From contig NZ_LT717698.1 in the NCBI RefSeq assembly GCF_900157385.1, positions 45,312-109,311 of the forward strand: DNA of 64,000 nt, read 5' to 3'. Shown here one piece after another: positions 42,760 through 54,532 of this stretch. Source of the DNA: Mycobacterium terramassiliense. GTDB lineage: Bacteria > Actinomycetota > Actinomycetes > Mycobacteriales > Mycobacteriaceae. A program made the position numbers and the translations under genes. The notes beneath the pieces are model-generated. The model searched no databases. It was given only the letters and a program-made list of their open reading frames with translations, and was not told where the DNA came from. How positions within the stretch are numbered: position 1 is the first letter of the stretch; every line of letters starts with the position of its first letter.

Positions 42760-43758
42760 TCAGCTCGGTTCGCGCAGGGGAAGGCCGGCGGCGCGATAGA
42801 TCGCGTCGATGACGGTCATGTTCTCGATCGCGTCCTCAGGGGTCGTCTCGAACGGCTCGCCGCGTAGCACCGCCGCGGCGAAAGCGTCGAGCTGATAGGC
42901 GTAGGAGGGGCGGCGCGGAAACCGCTCCACGCGTTTGCCGGAGGGCGTTCGGACGCTCAGCCGGTTGATGAGGTGGGGCAGCACCGGATTCAGCACCCGC
43001 ACCTCACCGCGTTCGCCGACCACGCGGGCACTGATCTGCAGCAACCGCGACGACCACATCGAGCAGCGCACCCGGCCGGTGTGCCCGCCGGCGAATTTCA
43101 CCTCGGCCGTCATGGCCCGGTCGACGCGCGGGTCTCTCAATTTCGCCTGCGCCGAAACGACTTCGGGGGTGGAACCGCCGAAAGTGCGGACCATGTGCAC
43201 GGCGTAGCAGCCGGCGTCCATCGTCGCCCCGCCGGCCAGCGAGTAGTTGTAGCGGATGTCGGCGAATTTCGGCAGCGGAAAGCACAGTGCGGCCTCCACC
43301 CGCTGGAGCTCGCCGAGCTCGCCCGAGGCGATGATCTCCTCGACGCGCCGACTCAGCGGGTGATAGCGATAGTGGAAGGCCTCCATCACCACCCGATCCG
43401 AATTCGCGGCCACGGAGGCGATTTCGCGCGCCTCGGCGGTGTTGGCGGTGAAAGGCTTTTCACACAAGACATGCTTACCGGCGGCCACGGCGGCCCGGGT
43501 CCACTTGCCGTGCAGCCCGTTCGGCAGCGGGATGTAGATCGCGTCGAGGTTCGGGTCGGCGATCAGTGAGTCGTAGCTCTCGTGCACGCGGGCGATGCCG
43601 TGTTTAGCGGCGAAGGCCCGCCCACGCGCAGCATCGCGCGCCGCGACGGCGGCCACCTCGACCTCGCCGTTGCCCTTCGCCGGGTTGACGAGCGCCAGGG
43701 GCGCGATGCTGGCCGCGCCCAGGATCCCGAACCGGATCGGCTTTGCGTGTCCAGACAC
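42760..43758 (-). CDS. Gfo/Idh/MocA-family NAD(P)-dependent oxidoreductase
   Basis: This 332-aa protein has an N-terminal Rossmann loop (FGILGAASIAP, about residues 10-20) and the family signature VLCEKPFTAN (about 95-104) with the conserved Lys. The YRYHP segment (about 130) lies in the catalytic domain. It should oxidise or reduce a sugar, inositol or similar polyol. The GTG start is near a TAGCGT hexamer 7 nt upstream. It is convergent with the isomerase gene, 25 bp apart. Confidence 0.88.
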   Translation of the reverse strand: MSGHAKPIRFGILGAASIAPLALVNPAKGNGEVEVAAVAARDAARGRAFAAKHGIARVHESYDSLIADPNLDAIYIPLPNGLHGKWTRAAVAAGKHVLCEKPFTANTAEAREIASVAANSDRVVMEAFHYRYHPLSRRVEEIIASGELGELQRVEAALCFPLPKFADIRYNYSLAGGATMDAGCYAVHMVRTFGGSTPEVVSAQAKLRDPRVDRAMTAEVKFAGGHTGRVRCSMWSSRLLQISARVVGERGEVRVLNPVLPHLINRLSVRTPSGKRVERFPRRPSYAYQLDAFAAAVLRGEPFETTPEDAIENMTVIDAIYRAAGLPLREPS

Positions 43759-43797
43759 GGCCCTGACGCTAGCACCCGGCCACGCCCGCTTCCGCGT

Positions 43798-45021
43798 TTA
43801 GCGACGGGCGAAAGCCGGTGCGTGCTCGGGACGAACCCCGACGCCGATGAAGTACGCGGGCACCACCGACAACCACGGAAGCCGCTCCACCAGGCCGAAC
43901 AGCGCCGCTGGCGGCGTGGGGTCCGCGCCGCGCAGCAGCGGGCCGAGCAGCCTGCTGGCCAATACCCGTTGCACCGCCTGGGTCACCGCCGTGGGAACCA
44001 CACGGCGTCGGCGGACGGCCGCCAGGTCGCGATCGGTGACGCGGTGCCGCCGGAGCGGCTCGGCCAAGATGGTCGCGGCCGCCACGGCGTCTTGGATCGC
44101 CAGGTTAATGCCGACACCGCCCAGTGGGGACATCGCGTGCGCGGCATCGCCGATGCACAGCAGCCCGTCAACGTGCCAGCGGCGCAACCGATTCACGTGG
44201 ACGTCGAGATGCTTGACGTCGTCCATGGAATTCAGCGTCGCCACCGAGGCGGCCGCTTCGGGCATCAGCGCGCTCACGTCGCGCCGGAACGCCTCGATGC
44301 CCCGCGCGCGCAGCTGGGCGTCCGTGCCCTTGGGTCCCAGGTACGCGATCTGGTTGTAGCCCTCGCGCGGGATCACGCCGAGACCCTTGCCGGGCGCGAA
44401 GCGGGGCAGGAAGGAGAATTCCTCGTCGCCTTCGCGCGGCAACCTGAACCACCACACGTCGAAGTTCACCGGGAACTCGCGCGTCGTCAGTCCGGCCTCG
44501 CGACGGGCGATCGACCAACGGCCATCGCAAGCGATCGTCAGCTCGGCCCGCAATTCACCGGGGCCGTCGGGCCCCAGGTAGCGAACTCCGTTGACCCGGT
44601 CGCCGTCGCGCAGCAGCCCGGTGACCTCGGTCCGCATCCGCAAGGTGAAGCTGGGCTCGGCTTTGGTGGCCTCGGCGAGCAGGTTCAGCAGATCCCACTG
44701 CGGAACCATGGCGATGTAGGGATGCGGCTGCCCGAGACGCCCGAGCCGCTCGAAGTCGATGTAGGTGACCGAGTGCCCATCCGCTTCGAATTGCGCCTTG
44801 CGGACTTCGCTGTAGCGCAACGTCGTGAACCGCTCCCACAAGCCCAGCTCGTCGAGCAGCCGCATGGTGGTCGGATGCACCGTGTCACCGCGAAAGTCGC
44901 GCAGGAAGTCACCGTGCTTCTCGAGCAGGGTGACCTCGACACCGGCCCGCGCCAGGAGCAGCCCGAGAACCATTCCGGCGGGGCCACCGCCGACGACGGC
45001 GCACGTGGTTGTCTTAACCAT
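43798..45021 (-). CDS. FAD-dependent monooxygenase (PHBH-like, group A)
   Basis: This 407-aa protein has GxGxxG (VVGGGPAGMVLG, about residues 9-20) and the DG motif (IACDGRWSIAR, about 162-172). The GD motif follows (CIGDAAHAMSPLGGVGIN, about 288-305). These are complete. It also resembles the geranylgeranyl-reductase/2-octaprenylphenol-hydroxylase relatives. It stands alone between the oxidoreductase and sulfatase genes on the same strand. Confidence 0.85.
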   Translation of the reverse strand: MVKTTTCAVVGGGPAGMVLGLLLARAGVEVTLLEKHGDFLRDFRGDTVHPTTMRLLDELGLWERFTTLRYSEVRKAQFEADGHSVTYIDFERLGRLGQPHPYIAMVPQWDLLNLLAEATKAEPSFTLRMRTEVTGLLRDGDRVNGVRYLGPDGPGELRAELTIACDGRWSIARREAGLTTREFPVNFDVWWFRLPREGDEEFSFLPRFAPGKGLGVIPREGYNQIAYLGPKGTDAQLRARGIEAFRRDVSALMPEAAASVATLNSMDDVKHLDVHVNRLRRWHVDGLLCIGDAAHAMSPLGGVGINLAIQDAVAAATILAEPLRRHRVTDRDLAAVRRRRVVPTAVTQAVQRVLASRLLGPLLRGADPTPPAALFGLVERLPWLSVVPAYFIGVGVRPEHAPAFARR

Positions 45022-45137
45022 CAGCGCTCAAGCATACGGCGGCGTTCCACCATGGGCGCAGGACGTGATCACCCACTCCGAGTCACAAATACGCGCCGGA
45101 GATAGCCGACGTATCTTGCGGTTTCCTGGGAGCTGCC

Positions 45138-47908
<2,771 letters not shown>

Positions 47909-47921
47909 CTAATCGAGGGCT

Positions 47922-48392
47922 ATGTCACCGGAAGAATCCGAGTTCGTCGACCGCCTTGGGTTGTTCTTCGAACTCCTCGGCGCCACCCGCACCATGGGGC
48001 GGGTATACGGGTGGCTGCTCATCTGTGATCCGCCGCAGCAGTCGTTGACCCAGTTGGCCGACGCACTGTCGGTGAGCAAGGCATCGATCAGCACCGTCGC
48101 CCGCCAGCTGCTGGAGGGCGGCATGGTGCAGCGGTTGCCGAGCCAGAACCGCCAACACCTCTACCGGGTCACGCCGGGCGGGTTCACCAGCGTCCTGGAA
48201 ACGCAGCTGTCGCTGATGCGGCTGGGCATCGAGCCCGCCGACCTCGCCCTGTCGGTGCTGGGTGAGGACCGCGCCGAGCAGCGGCAGCGCGTCGAGGACT
48301 TTCGCGATTTCTGCGAATTCTGCACCCGGGACTATCGCGACCAGTTGATGCGGATGTGGACCGAATATCGGGAGGGAAAAAGGCAGCCATGA
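47922..48392 (+). CDS. MarR/GbsR-family transcriptional regulator
   Basis: This 156-aa protein has a winged helix-turn-helix (SLTQLADALSVSKASISTVA, about residues 41-60) and the wing VQRLPSQNRQHLYRVTPGG. The pattern is that of GbsR-type regulators. Its stop overlaps the methyltransferase start by 4 nt (ATGA). A strong palindrome lies just upstream. Confidence 0.85.
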   Translation: MSPEESEFVDRLGLFFELLGATRTMGRVYGWLLICDPPQQSLTQLADALSVSKASISTVARQLLEGGMVQRLPSQNRQHLYRVTPGGFTSVLETQLSLMRLGIEPADLALSVLGEDRAEQRQRVEDFRDFCEFCTRDYRDQLMRMWTEYREGKRQP

Positions 48393-49210
48393 CGATGACG
48401 GACAAAGTCGACTTCAGCGGCGTGGCGTGGGGATCGGTGGAGTGGACGAACCTGTGCACGCTGTACCTGCGGGCGTACGAAAGCGGTTCGCCGGCACCGA
48501 TTCTGGGCGACACGGCCGCGGCCGAGGCGGTGGACCGCATCGACTACGACTGGGCCCGGATGCGGCGCGCCATGCGGCCGGGATCCAACCAATACCTGGT
48601 CACGATGCGCGCCAAACAGCTTGACGACTGGAGCGCCGGCTTCCTGCGCCGCCATCCGGACGCCACCGTGTTGCACCTCGGATGCGGCATGGACACCCGG
48701 GCGTTGCGCCTGGCTCCGCCGAAGACCGTCCAGTGGTTCGACGTCGATCAACCCGACGTGATCGCGTTGCGCCGCAGGCTGTATGAGGACCGCGACGGGT
48801 ACCGGATGATCGGCTCCACGGTGACCGATGAGGCGTGGCTGGATCAGCTACCCACCGATCGCCCGACGCTGATGGTCGCCGAGGGACTCGTCATGTATCT
48901 CACCGAGCCGCAGGTGCGGGCGCTCCTGCGCGGCATCACCGATCGATTCGGCAGCGGCGAGCTCGCCTTCGACACCGTGTCGCCGATGGGGCCCCGGCTG
49001 TCGAAGATCTTCACCAAGGGAATCATCAAGTGGGGCATCCGCGACGCGCGCGAACTGGAGCGTTGGAACCCGCGGCTGCGACTCCTCGAGCAGTCCTTCG
49101 TGGGGGCGCTCTGCGAGCGCATACCGTCGGCGCCGGTGCGGCTGTTGTGGCGGGTGGTGAACGCCACGCCGATGCGCAACTACGACGTGCTCAATCGCTT
49201 CGCGTTCTGA
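48389..49210 (+). CDS. Class I SAM methyltransferase, LCM/O-methyltransferase family (PPM-like)
   Basis: This 273-aa protein has the LCM/Tcmp-like signature VLHLGCGMDTRALRL (about residues 91-105), WFDVDQPDVI and ERLL-type downstream motif VAEGLVMYL. Mycobacteria have many such putative O-methyltransferases. The ATG overlaps the regulator stop, so the regulator most likely controls this gene. Substrate unknown. Confidence 0.85.
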   Translation: MTMTDKVDFSGVAWGSVEWTNLCTLYLRAYESGSPAPILGDTAAAEAVDRIDYDWARMRRAMRPGSNQYLVTMRAKQLDDWSAGFLRRHPDATVLHLGCGMDTRALRLAPPKTVQWFDVDQPDVIALRRRLYEDRDGYRMIGSTVTDEAWLDQLPTDRPTLMVAEGLVMYLTEPQVRALLRGITDRFGSGELAFDTVSPMGPRLSKIFTKGIIKWGIRDARELERWNPRLRLLEQSFVGALCERIPSAPVRLLWRVVNATPMRNYDVLNRFAF

Positions 49211-49237
49211 CACCCGGCACATAGCCGCGGCGCGTGG

Positions 49238-49651
49238 TCAGCTGGCCAGGCCCCGATCGGACACCGCCGGTATCGCCAGGACCCGGTCGACCGCCGTACT
49301 GACACACCGCGGATGCTCGCCCAGCAGCATGTGGCCGGCGCCTGGCCGGTGCAGGTGGGTGGCGTCCGGGATGGCCGCGACGATGTCACGCGCGTGCTCG
49401 GCCGGGGTCGTTTTGTCCGCTCCCCCGCCGATGACGACGGTGTTGGCGACGACGGAAGGAAGCGCCGCGTACTGGTCATAACGCTTCAGGCTGGGCAGGA
49501 ATCCGGCCGCGGTCGCCAACGACACCGAGCGGATGGCGGACGCCGTGAGCGCGGCGGCCCCGCGCCGGTCGGCGCCGGAATACTTGATCACGCCGTCGAA
49601 GACGGGCCGCACAAAACCCCGGACCGCCTTGTCCATCGCGCGCCGGGGCAC
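49238..49651 (-). pseudogene. Alpha/beta-hydrolase C-terminal relic
   Basis: The 137 residues match the C-terminal half of an alpha/beta hydrolase. VVIGGGADKTTPAEHARDIV holds the acid, and RPGAGHMLLGEHP holds the His. The N-terminal half with the oxyanion hole and GxSxG nucleophile is absent, and no frame in the next 350 bases supplies it. An open frame from GTG 49651 exists, but the product would lack a nucleophile. Confidence 0.7.
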
Positions 49652-50027
49652 GTGCGCTCGACACAGCCCTCGCGCTTGGCGTCGAGAAACTGTAAGCAGC
49701 CCTCGGCGGTCGCGCGATACGCGTTTGTTCCCTTAGTCAGTTCTGGCTGTGTGAACACGGCGGACTCCTGCTCGGTGCGATGTCGAGCGGCTCCCGACAC
49801 CTTGTTGCACTCGAAGCTACGGATCGGCACCGGCGCTGACTCGCTTGTGCGCAATAGCCACGCAACAAGGGATTTTGAGCTTTTGCGCATTGTGCTCGGC
49901 TGGCCGGGCCCGGCCCGTTGCCATCCGATCGCGGCTCTGATCCGAAGCACTATCGAGCGAAAGTTTCGTCTGGTAAGGCCGTTAGGTCGACGAGGGAGGC
50001 CCATCTTGAGGGGTACAGCAACATTCA
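49652..50027. other. Region of lower GC without a recognisable gene
   Basis: About 375 bases upstream of the hydrolase relic have visibly lower GC than the flanks. Open frames on both strands show no family motif. It may be where foreign DNA replaced the hydrolase 5' end. Confidence 0.45.
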
Positions 50028-50374
50028 TGGTTGCCGCCGGCGATGGTTCACCGCAATCTCCTGCTGGCTACCGCTACTACTTGCTGGCCCATGCGATCGC
50101 GACGGCGCTACTGCTCATCGTTTTGGTAGTCGGCATATGGCAGTTCATGGACTGGGTCGATACGCCGTCCTGTTTGAGAGGCGCTTCGACGGATCCCGCT
50201 ATTTCCACAGCCGCACAGCGCCATTCGGCGCGCCTCGAGTCGGCAGTGGATGTCGGCGAGTGCCCGTGCCCCGGTTCCGTGGGGCGCGACAACCGCGTCA
50301 GAACGCCTCGGGATCCCGTTGGACCTCGACCGGCACCGGGTGGCGATACAGCCGAGACGCGTTCTCCCAGCTGA
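50028..50374 (+). CDS. Possible small single-pass membrane protein
   Basis: A 115-codon frame from ATG 50028 has one clear hydrophobic helix (ALLLIVLVVGIWQFM, about residues 25-39). A Cys-containing outer part follows (TPSCLRG, VGECPCPGS). Third-position GC is lower than in the neighbours, and there is no strong RBS. Its last 77 bases overlap the 3' end of the convergent amidohydrolase gene. It may be real up to about 50300 or may be a fragment. Confidence 0.35.
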
Positions 50375-51566
50375 ATTTCCGGATCACCTCCGACGGCAAG
50401 TCGCCGATTTGGTCATGAATGGTCTGCTGGGTGTGCGGCCAGGTGGAGTCGCAGTGTGGATAGTCGGCTTCCAACATGATGTTGTCCACCCCGATCCGGT
50501 CACGCTGCACGAACGACGACTTGTCCTCCACCGCGCAGAACCAGAAGTTCCGGGTGAATACCTCCGCGGGAGTCAGGCTTTCGCCCAGCGCCTGCCAGGT
50601 GCCGTACATCGCGTGATAGCTGAGCATGTGGTCGAGGCGGTCGAGCAACCCCGCCACCCAGCCGATCCCGCCTTCCGACAAGCAGATTTTCAGGTCGGGG
50701 AACCTGCTGGGCAGACCGGAGTACAACCAGTCGACGGCGGCCGAGATGGCGTAGGCGAAGAACAGCACGCCCTGTACATCCGGTGGCGCATCGTCGGTGG
50801 TGGACGGTGACGACCCCGAGGAGCCGATGTGTAGGTTGACGACGGTGCCCGTCTCGGCACACGCCGCGATCATCGGGTCCCAGTGCCCGGAGTGAATGCT
50901 CGGCAGACCGAGCATCGCCGGGTTCTCGCTGAAAGTGACGGCGTGAAAGCCGCGTTCGGCGTTCTCGTAGATCATCTTGGCGCCGAGCTCGGGGTCCAGC
51001 AGCCACGGCAACTGGCAGGCGATGATGCGGTCGGGGTATGACCCCGCCCAGACCTCGAGGTGCCAGTCGTTCCATGCGCGCACGGAGGCCAGCGCCAGGT
51101 CGCGGTCCGTGGTCACCTGCTGCAGCCGCTGGCCGGCGAACCCCGGGAGGAAGGAGGGGAAGTTCAGCGATGCATAGATGCCGTTGAGATCCATGTCCAT
51201 GACGCGCTCGTGGATATCCCATGCGCCCCTGCGCATCTCGTCGAAGCGGACCGGCTCGAATCCGTACTCAGCGACGGGCCGCCCGACCACCGCGTTGAAT
51301 CCGACGTTGGGCAACTCCCGGCCGTCGTAGACCCACGTCTGTCCCCCATCGGCGGTCTCGACGACCTTGGGGGCCCGGTCGGCGAACTTTCGCGGCAACC
51401 GCCCGGTGAACGTGTCCGGCGGTTCGACGATGTGGTCGTCGACCGAGATCACCGTGTAGCGCCGCGGCGCCCTGGGTGGATCCGGCAGGAACGTGACCGA
51501 GCGTTGCTCACCCGTCTTGGCCGTGGTGAAGTTCAGGTCACCGGCCAGCTCATCGATCGATTTCAC
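50298..51566 (-). CDS. Amidohydrolase-2 (TIM-barrel) family protein
   Basis: This 422-aa protein has the PF04909 metal site VISVDDHIVEPPDTF (about residues 38-52). The region NLHIGSSGSSPSTTDD, SEGGIGWVAGLLDR and IMLEADYPHCDSTWPHT follows, with the conserved Asp. Relatives are hydrolases or decarboxylases in aromatic degradation. AAGGAG precedes the GTG. It lies after a terminator-like hairpin, so it is probably transcribed separately from the aldolase gene. Confidence 0.88.
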   Translation of the reverse strand: MKSIDELAGDLNFTTAKTGEQRSVTFLPDPPRAPRRYTVISVDDHIVEPPDTFTGRLPRKFADRAPKVVETADGGQTWVYDGRELPNVGFNAVVGRPVAEYGFEPVRFDEMRRGAWDIHERVMDMDLNGIYASLNFPSFLPGFAGQRLQQVTTDRDLALASVRAWNDWHLEVWAGSYPDRIIACQLPWLLDPELGAKMIYENAERGFHAVTFSENPAMLGLPSIHSGHWDPMIAACAETGTVVNLHIGSSGSSPSTTDDAPPDVQGVLFFAYAISAAVDWLYSGLPSRFPDLKICLSEGGIGWVAGLLDRLDHMLSYHAMYGTWQALGESLTPAEVFTRNFWFCAVEDKSSFVQRDRIGVDNIMLEADYPHCDSTWPHTQQTIHDQIGDLPSEVIRKFSWENASRLYRHPVPVEVQRDPEAF

Positions 51567-51619
51567 TCGTCAATCTCCTTGTGGGGCGGGCGCTTCAGTG
51601 TGCGATGGTGGCTTCGAGC

Positions 51620-51665
51620 GTGCGCTCAGGGCGGCAATCACGCCCGAAAGGCGCCCTGAGCGCAC
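51620..51665. terminator. Stem-loop downstream of the class II aldolase gene
   Basis: GTGCGCTCAGGGCG (51620-51633) pairs exactly with CGCCCTGAGCGCAC (51652-51665) around an 18-nt loop. It lies just after the aldolase stop (51697, minus strand) and before the amidohydrolase start. A GC-rich hairpin with no U-tract. Confidence 0.55.
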
Positions 51666-51696
51666 ATTCGGCGCCGTGGCCGCACACCCGACGCTC

Positions 51697-52470
51697 TCAC
51701 GTAAGCACATTGGGGTCCGCCTTGATGGTCATCCGTGCCGCCCCCGCCCAATACACGTCGGCGGCGCGTTCGATCAGCGACCTCTGCATGCCCGCCATGT
51801 CGGACCAATTCATTCTCACCGGGTCCTTGCCGGTGAGCATGACGTCGTAGGCCAGCTTGCACACCCGCTCGATCGATGCCGCCCGGTAGACGGCTTCCGG
51901 CAGGTTGCGGCCGGTCGCGATCACGCCGTGGTTGGCCATAATGGTGAGGTTGGCGCCGCCGATGCGAGCGGCGAGGTCCGCGGCGCGGGCGGGGCTGTCG
52001 ATCTCCCCGTCGTACGTGTCGACGAGGCAGAGGTCGTCGAGGTACAGCGAGCCGGTCTGGTGCACCAGTTCGGGGAGCCTGCCCAGCGCGGCCAGAACGC
52101 ATACGTAATAGGGGTGGTTGTGGATGACCACGCGGGCGTCGTCGCGGACCCGGTGCAGTTCCGTGTGGATGTGGATGGCTGGGGTGACATCCCAGCGACC
52201 GCGGACCACCCGCGCGTCACCGTCCACGACGCAGATGTCCGACGCGGTGAGCTCCTGCCACCACAGCCCCCACGGGTTGACGAGCATGTCGGTTTGACCG
52301 TCGAGTTGCCAGGTGATGTGCCCGGCCATGTTCTCCGCGAACCCGATGGCGGCCAGGTGGCGAAACGCGATGGCGAGCGCCTGTTCATCGGACAGCTCGA
52401 CGCCGATCGGCGGCACCACCGATGGCGCCCAGACCTCGAGGCCACCCCGCCGTGCGTCAGGAGTGTTCAT
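51697..52470 (-). CDS. Class II aldolase/adducin-family protein
   Basis: This 257-aa protein has the aldolase zinc site: HIHTELHRVR (about residues 91-100), VVIHNHPYYVCVLA (about 105) and TIMANHGVIATG. It should be a metal-dependent aldolase, decarboxylase or epimerase. The ATG overlaps the acyl-CoA synthetase 3' end by 14 nt. Together the two genes may form a two-step module, with no known pathway attached. Confidence 0.85.
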   Translation of the reverse strand: MNTPDARRGGLEVWAPSVVPPIGVELSDEQALAIAFRHLAAIGFAENMAGHITWQLDGQTDMLVNPWGLWWQELTASDICVVDGDARVVRGRWDVTPAIHIHTELHRVRDDARVVIHNHPYYVCVLAALGRLPELVHQTGSLYLDDLCLVDTYDGEIDSPARAADLAARIGGANLTIMANHGVIATGRNLPEAVYRAASIERVCKLAYDVMLTGKDPVRMNWSDMAGMQRSLIERAADVYWAGAARMTIKADPNVLT

Positions 52471-54079
52471 GATCGGCCTCCATCCTGGTTCGAATATCCT
52501 CGCGGAGCGCGCCTTTGGCGACCTTGCCCCCGGACGATCGGGGAAGTTCATCGACCACGACGAGCCGTTCGGGCAGCAGCTCCTTGGAGACTCCCAGCGC
52601 CAACAAGTGGTCGACGAGGCCGGGCAGGTCGATGGTCTGAGAGTCGACGAGTTCGGCATAGACACAGACTTTTTCGCCGAACACCGGATCGGGCATGGCG
52701 ACCGCCGCCGCCACGGCGATCGCGGGGTGGGTCGCGACGGTGTCCTCGACCTGGGTCGCGCTGATGTTCTTCCCGCCGCGCAGGATGAAGTCGGAGGTGC
52801 GTCCGGTCACGGTCAGGTAGCCGTCCGCGTCGACCTCGCAGAGGTCGCCCATGCGCATCCAGCCGTCGGCGGTGAACAGCGTGTCGTGGTCGGCGCCGCC
52901 GAGGTAGCCGAGGCTGGTCGCCGGACCCCGGCACGCGGGCTGGCCGCGCCCGGTCTCGGTGACGTCCCGATCTCCGTCGAACAGCCGGACCGCCATCTCC
53001 GGAACGATCCGGCCGCCCGTGCGCAGGCGGCGTTCGCGTGGGTCATCGAGCGTGGTGGCGCTGAGCAACCCGGTCTCATTGGAGCCGTAGAATTGCAGGA
53101 TCTTTGCGCCGGTGAGTTCCTCGAATTCGGCGGCCGGCCGGTACGGCAACGCCTCGCCGCCGGCGAAAACGACCCGCAGCGAACTCAGGTCATGCTCGCG
53201 GCACGCCGGGTCCGCCATCAGCATCGTCAATTGCGTGCTGACACAACACAACACGGTCACCCCGTGTCGCGCGATAGCCTCACATGCCCCACGCGCGGTG
53301 AACCGCCGCATGATCACCGCGGTGGCGCCGAGATAGATCGGGGTGGTGTGGCTGGTCCAGATCCCGAAGCCGAACGGCGTGGGTATCACCGGCAAGAAGA
53401 CGTCATCCGGGGTCAGCGATCCGTTGGCGACGGCCTTCTGGTGGAAATAGTGCCAACGGTTTTGTGTGTGCACGACGCATTTGGGCAGGCCGGTCGTCCC
53501 GGAGGTGGAGTTGATGAGAAAGACGTCGTCGGGTCCCAGCTGTGCGTCCCCCTCCAACGCCCGGGGCTGCGTGCGCACGTTGAACCGCAGCGCGCCGGGG
53601 CCACCGTCAACGATCAGGGTGGATACCGAGGCTTCGCCGGCCGCCTGCGCCGCGGTCGGGCCGCGCTCAGGGTCGCTGATCAGGATCTTTGGTTGCGAAT
53701 TCCGCAATATCGCGGCCACCTCCCGGGTCCCGGCGCGTGCGCCGATGCCGACCACGACGGCGCCGCACCGTTCGATCGCGACGAAAAGCACATGGATCGC
53801 GGCGGAATCGCCGTGCCACACCGCGATCCGATCGCCACGCCGCACACCGATGCCGGCCAGTTGTTGGGCCAGATTGCTTGCCGCATGGTCGAATTCACGC
53901 CAACTCAGCGACGTGCCGAGATGGTCGACATAGGCGCGGCGATCCGGTGCGAATTCGGCGTTGCGACACACCGCGTCCGACAGGGTCGCATCGGACCACC
54001 ACCCGGCGGCGCGGAACAGGGCCGCGTCCTCGTCGGCGAATGCCGGCGAGCCCACGGTATCCAGCCCACCGGCGCTCAT
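52457..54079 (-). CDS. AMP-dependent acyl-CoA synthetase/ligase
   Basis: This 540-aa ANL-family ligase has the P-loop INSTSGTTGLPK (about residues 190-201), FYGSNETG (about 330), the GWMRMGD adenylation motif and a GRTSDFILRGGKNIS hinge. The C-terminal catalytic Lys is in SSGGKVAKG. All core motifs are present. The ATG at 54079 is at leaderless distance from a TATCAT. It overlaps the aldolase gene. It activates an unknown carboxylic acid. Confidence 0.88.
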   Translation of the reverse strand: MSAGGLDTVGSPAFADEDAALFRAAGWWSDATLSDAVCRNAEFAPDRRAYVDHLGTSLSWREFDHAASNLAQQLAGIGVRRGDRIAVWHGDSAAIHVLFVAIERCGAVVVGIGARAGTREVAAILRNSQPKILISDPERGPTAAQAAGEASVSTLIVDGGPGALRFNVRTQPRALEGDAQLGPDDVFLINSTSGTTGLPKCVVHTQNRWHYFHQKAVANGSLTPDDVFLPVIPTPFGFGIWTSHTTPIYLGATAVIMRRFTARGACEAIARHGVTVLCCVSTQLTMLMADPACREHDLSSLRVVFAGGEALPYRPAAEFEELTGAKILQFYGSNETGLLSATTLDDPRERRLRTGGRIVPEMAVRLFDGDRDVTETGRGQPACRGPATSLGYLGGADHDTLFTADGWMRMGDLCEVDADGYLTVTGRTSDFILRGGKNISATQVEDTVATHPAIAVAAAVAMPDPVFGEKVCVYAELVDSQTIDLPGLVDHLLALGVSKELLPERLVVVDELPRSSGGKVAKGALREDIRTRMEADHEHS

Positions 54080-54085
54080 CCCCAA

Positions 54086-54091
54086 ATGATA
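54086..54091 (-). promoter_or_regulatory. -10 hexamer for the leaderless acyl-CoA synthetase gene
   Basis: On the minus strand TATCAT is followed by TTGGGG and then the ATG at 54079, the exact leaderless spacing. Confidence 0.55.
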
Positions 54092-54119
54092 GGAACCGCT
54101 CGCCGTTTAGTCAGGAAGT

Positions 54120-54434
54120 CTAAGGATTCGGCGGGGCCGGCGCGTTGTGCTGGTCGGCGCCGGCGGTGCCCTGACGAGGGTGCGGCGTCGGACAGGTGCG
54201 GCGCGGAAGGCAGCCACAGTTGAGGCCGATGATGCAGGCGCCCCCGCCGACCGGCTGCACGGTGATGGCGCCGCCCCCGTCGCCGCCGGTGGGCGCCACG
54301 CCGGACGAAGAGCTCGTTGCGCTGTTCCGCGGCTCGGCGGCACCAGCCTGCGCGCCGACCGTGCCCAACGTGACCGCAAAGATCAGGGCGGCGCCGCCGC
54401 ACACCGCGGCCGCCCTGGCTTTGCGATTCGTCAT
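54120..54434 (-). CDS. Small secreted protein, unknown function
   Basis: This 104-aa protein has a signal peptide (ALIFAVTLGTVGAQAGAAEP, cleavage near residue 33), a Ser/Gly-rich stretch and a Cys-containing block ITVQPVGGGACIIGLNCGC followed by RRTCPTPHP. The three to four cysteines suggest a disulfide-bonded exported peptide. The chosen ATG is followed by a basic MTNRKARAA N-terminus. It is divergent from a membrane protein gene. I do not recognise a named family. Confidence 0.7.
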   Translation of the reverse strand: MTNRKARAAAVCGGAALIFAVTLGTVGAQAGAAEPRNSATSSSSGVAPTGGDGGGAITVQPVGGGACIIGLNCGCLPRRTCPTPHPRQGTAGADQHNAPAPPNP

Positions 54435-54532
54435 GTTTACCAACTGTAATTGGCGGTTGCGGGATGCGCACTGCGACACAGGGTGCTTTAGTCAAACCCG
54501 ACGCAAGCTGCCAGCACAGGAAGCGGTCGCGA

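Noticed and set aside
43758..43771. Leaderless start of the Gfo/Idh/MocA gene
   Set aside because: TAGCGT is 7 nt, not 6 nt, from the GTG; spacing is close but I did not count it among exact matches.
49588..50028. Minus-strand frame upstream of the hydrolase relic as its N-terminal half
   Set aside because: It has no HG oxyanion motif or GxSxG and its frame does not join the relic.
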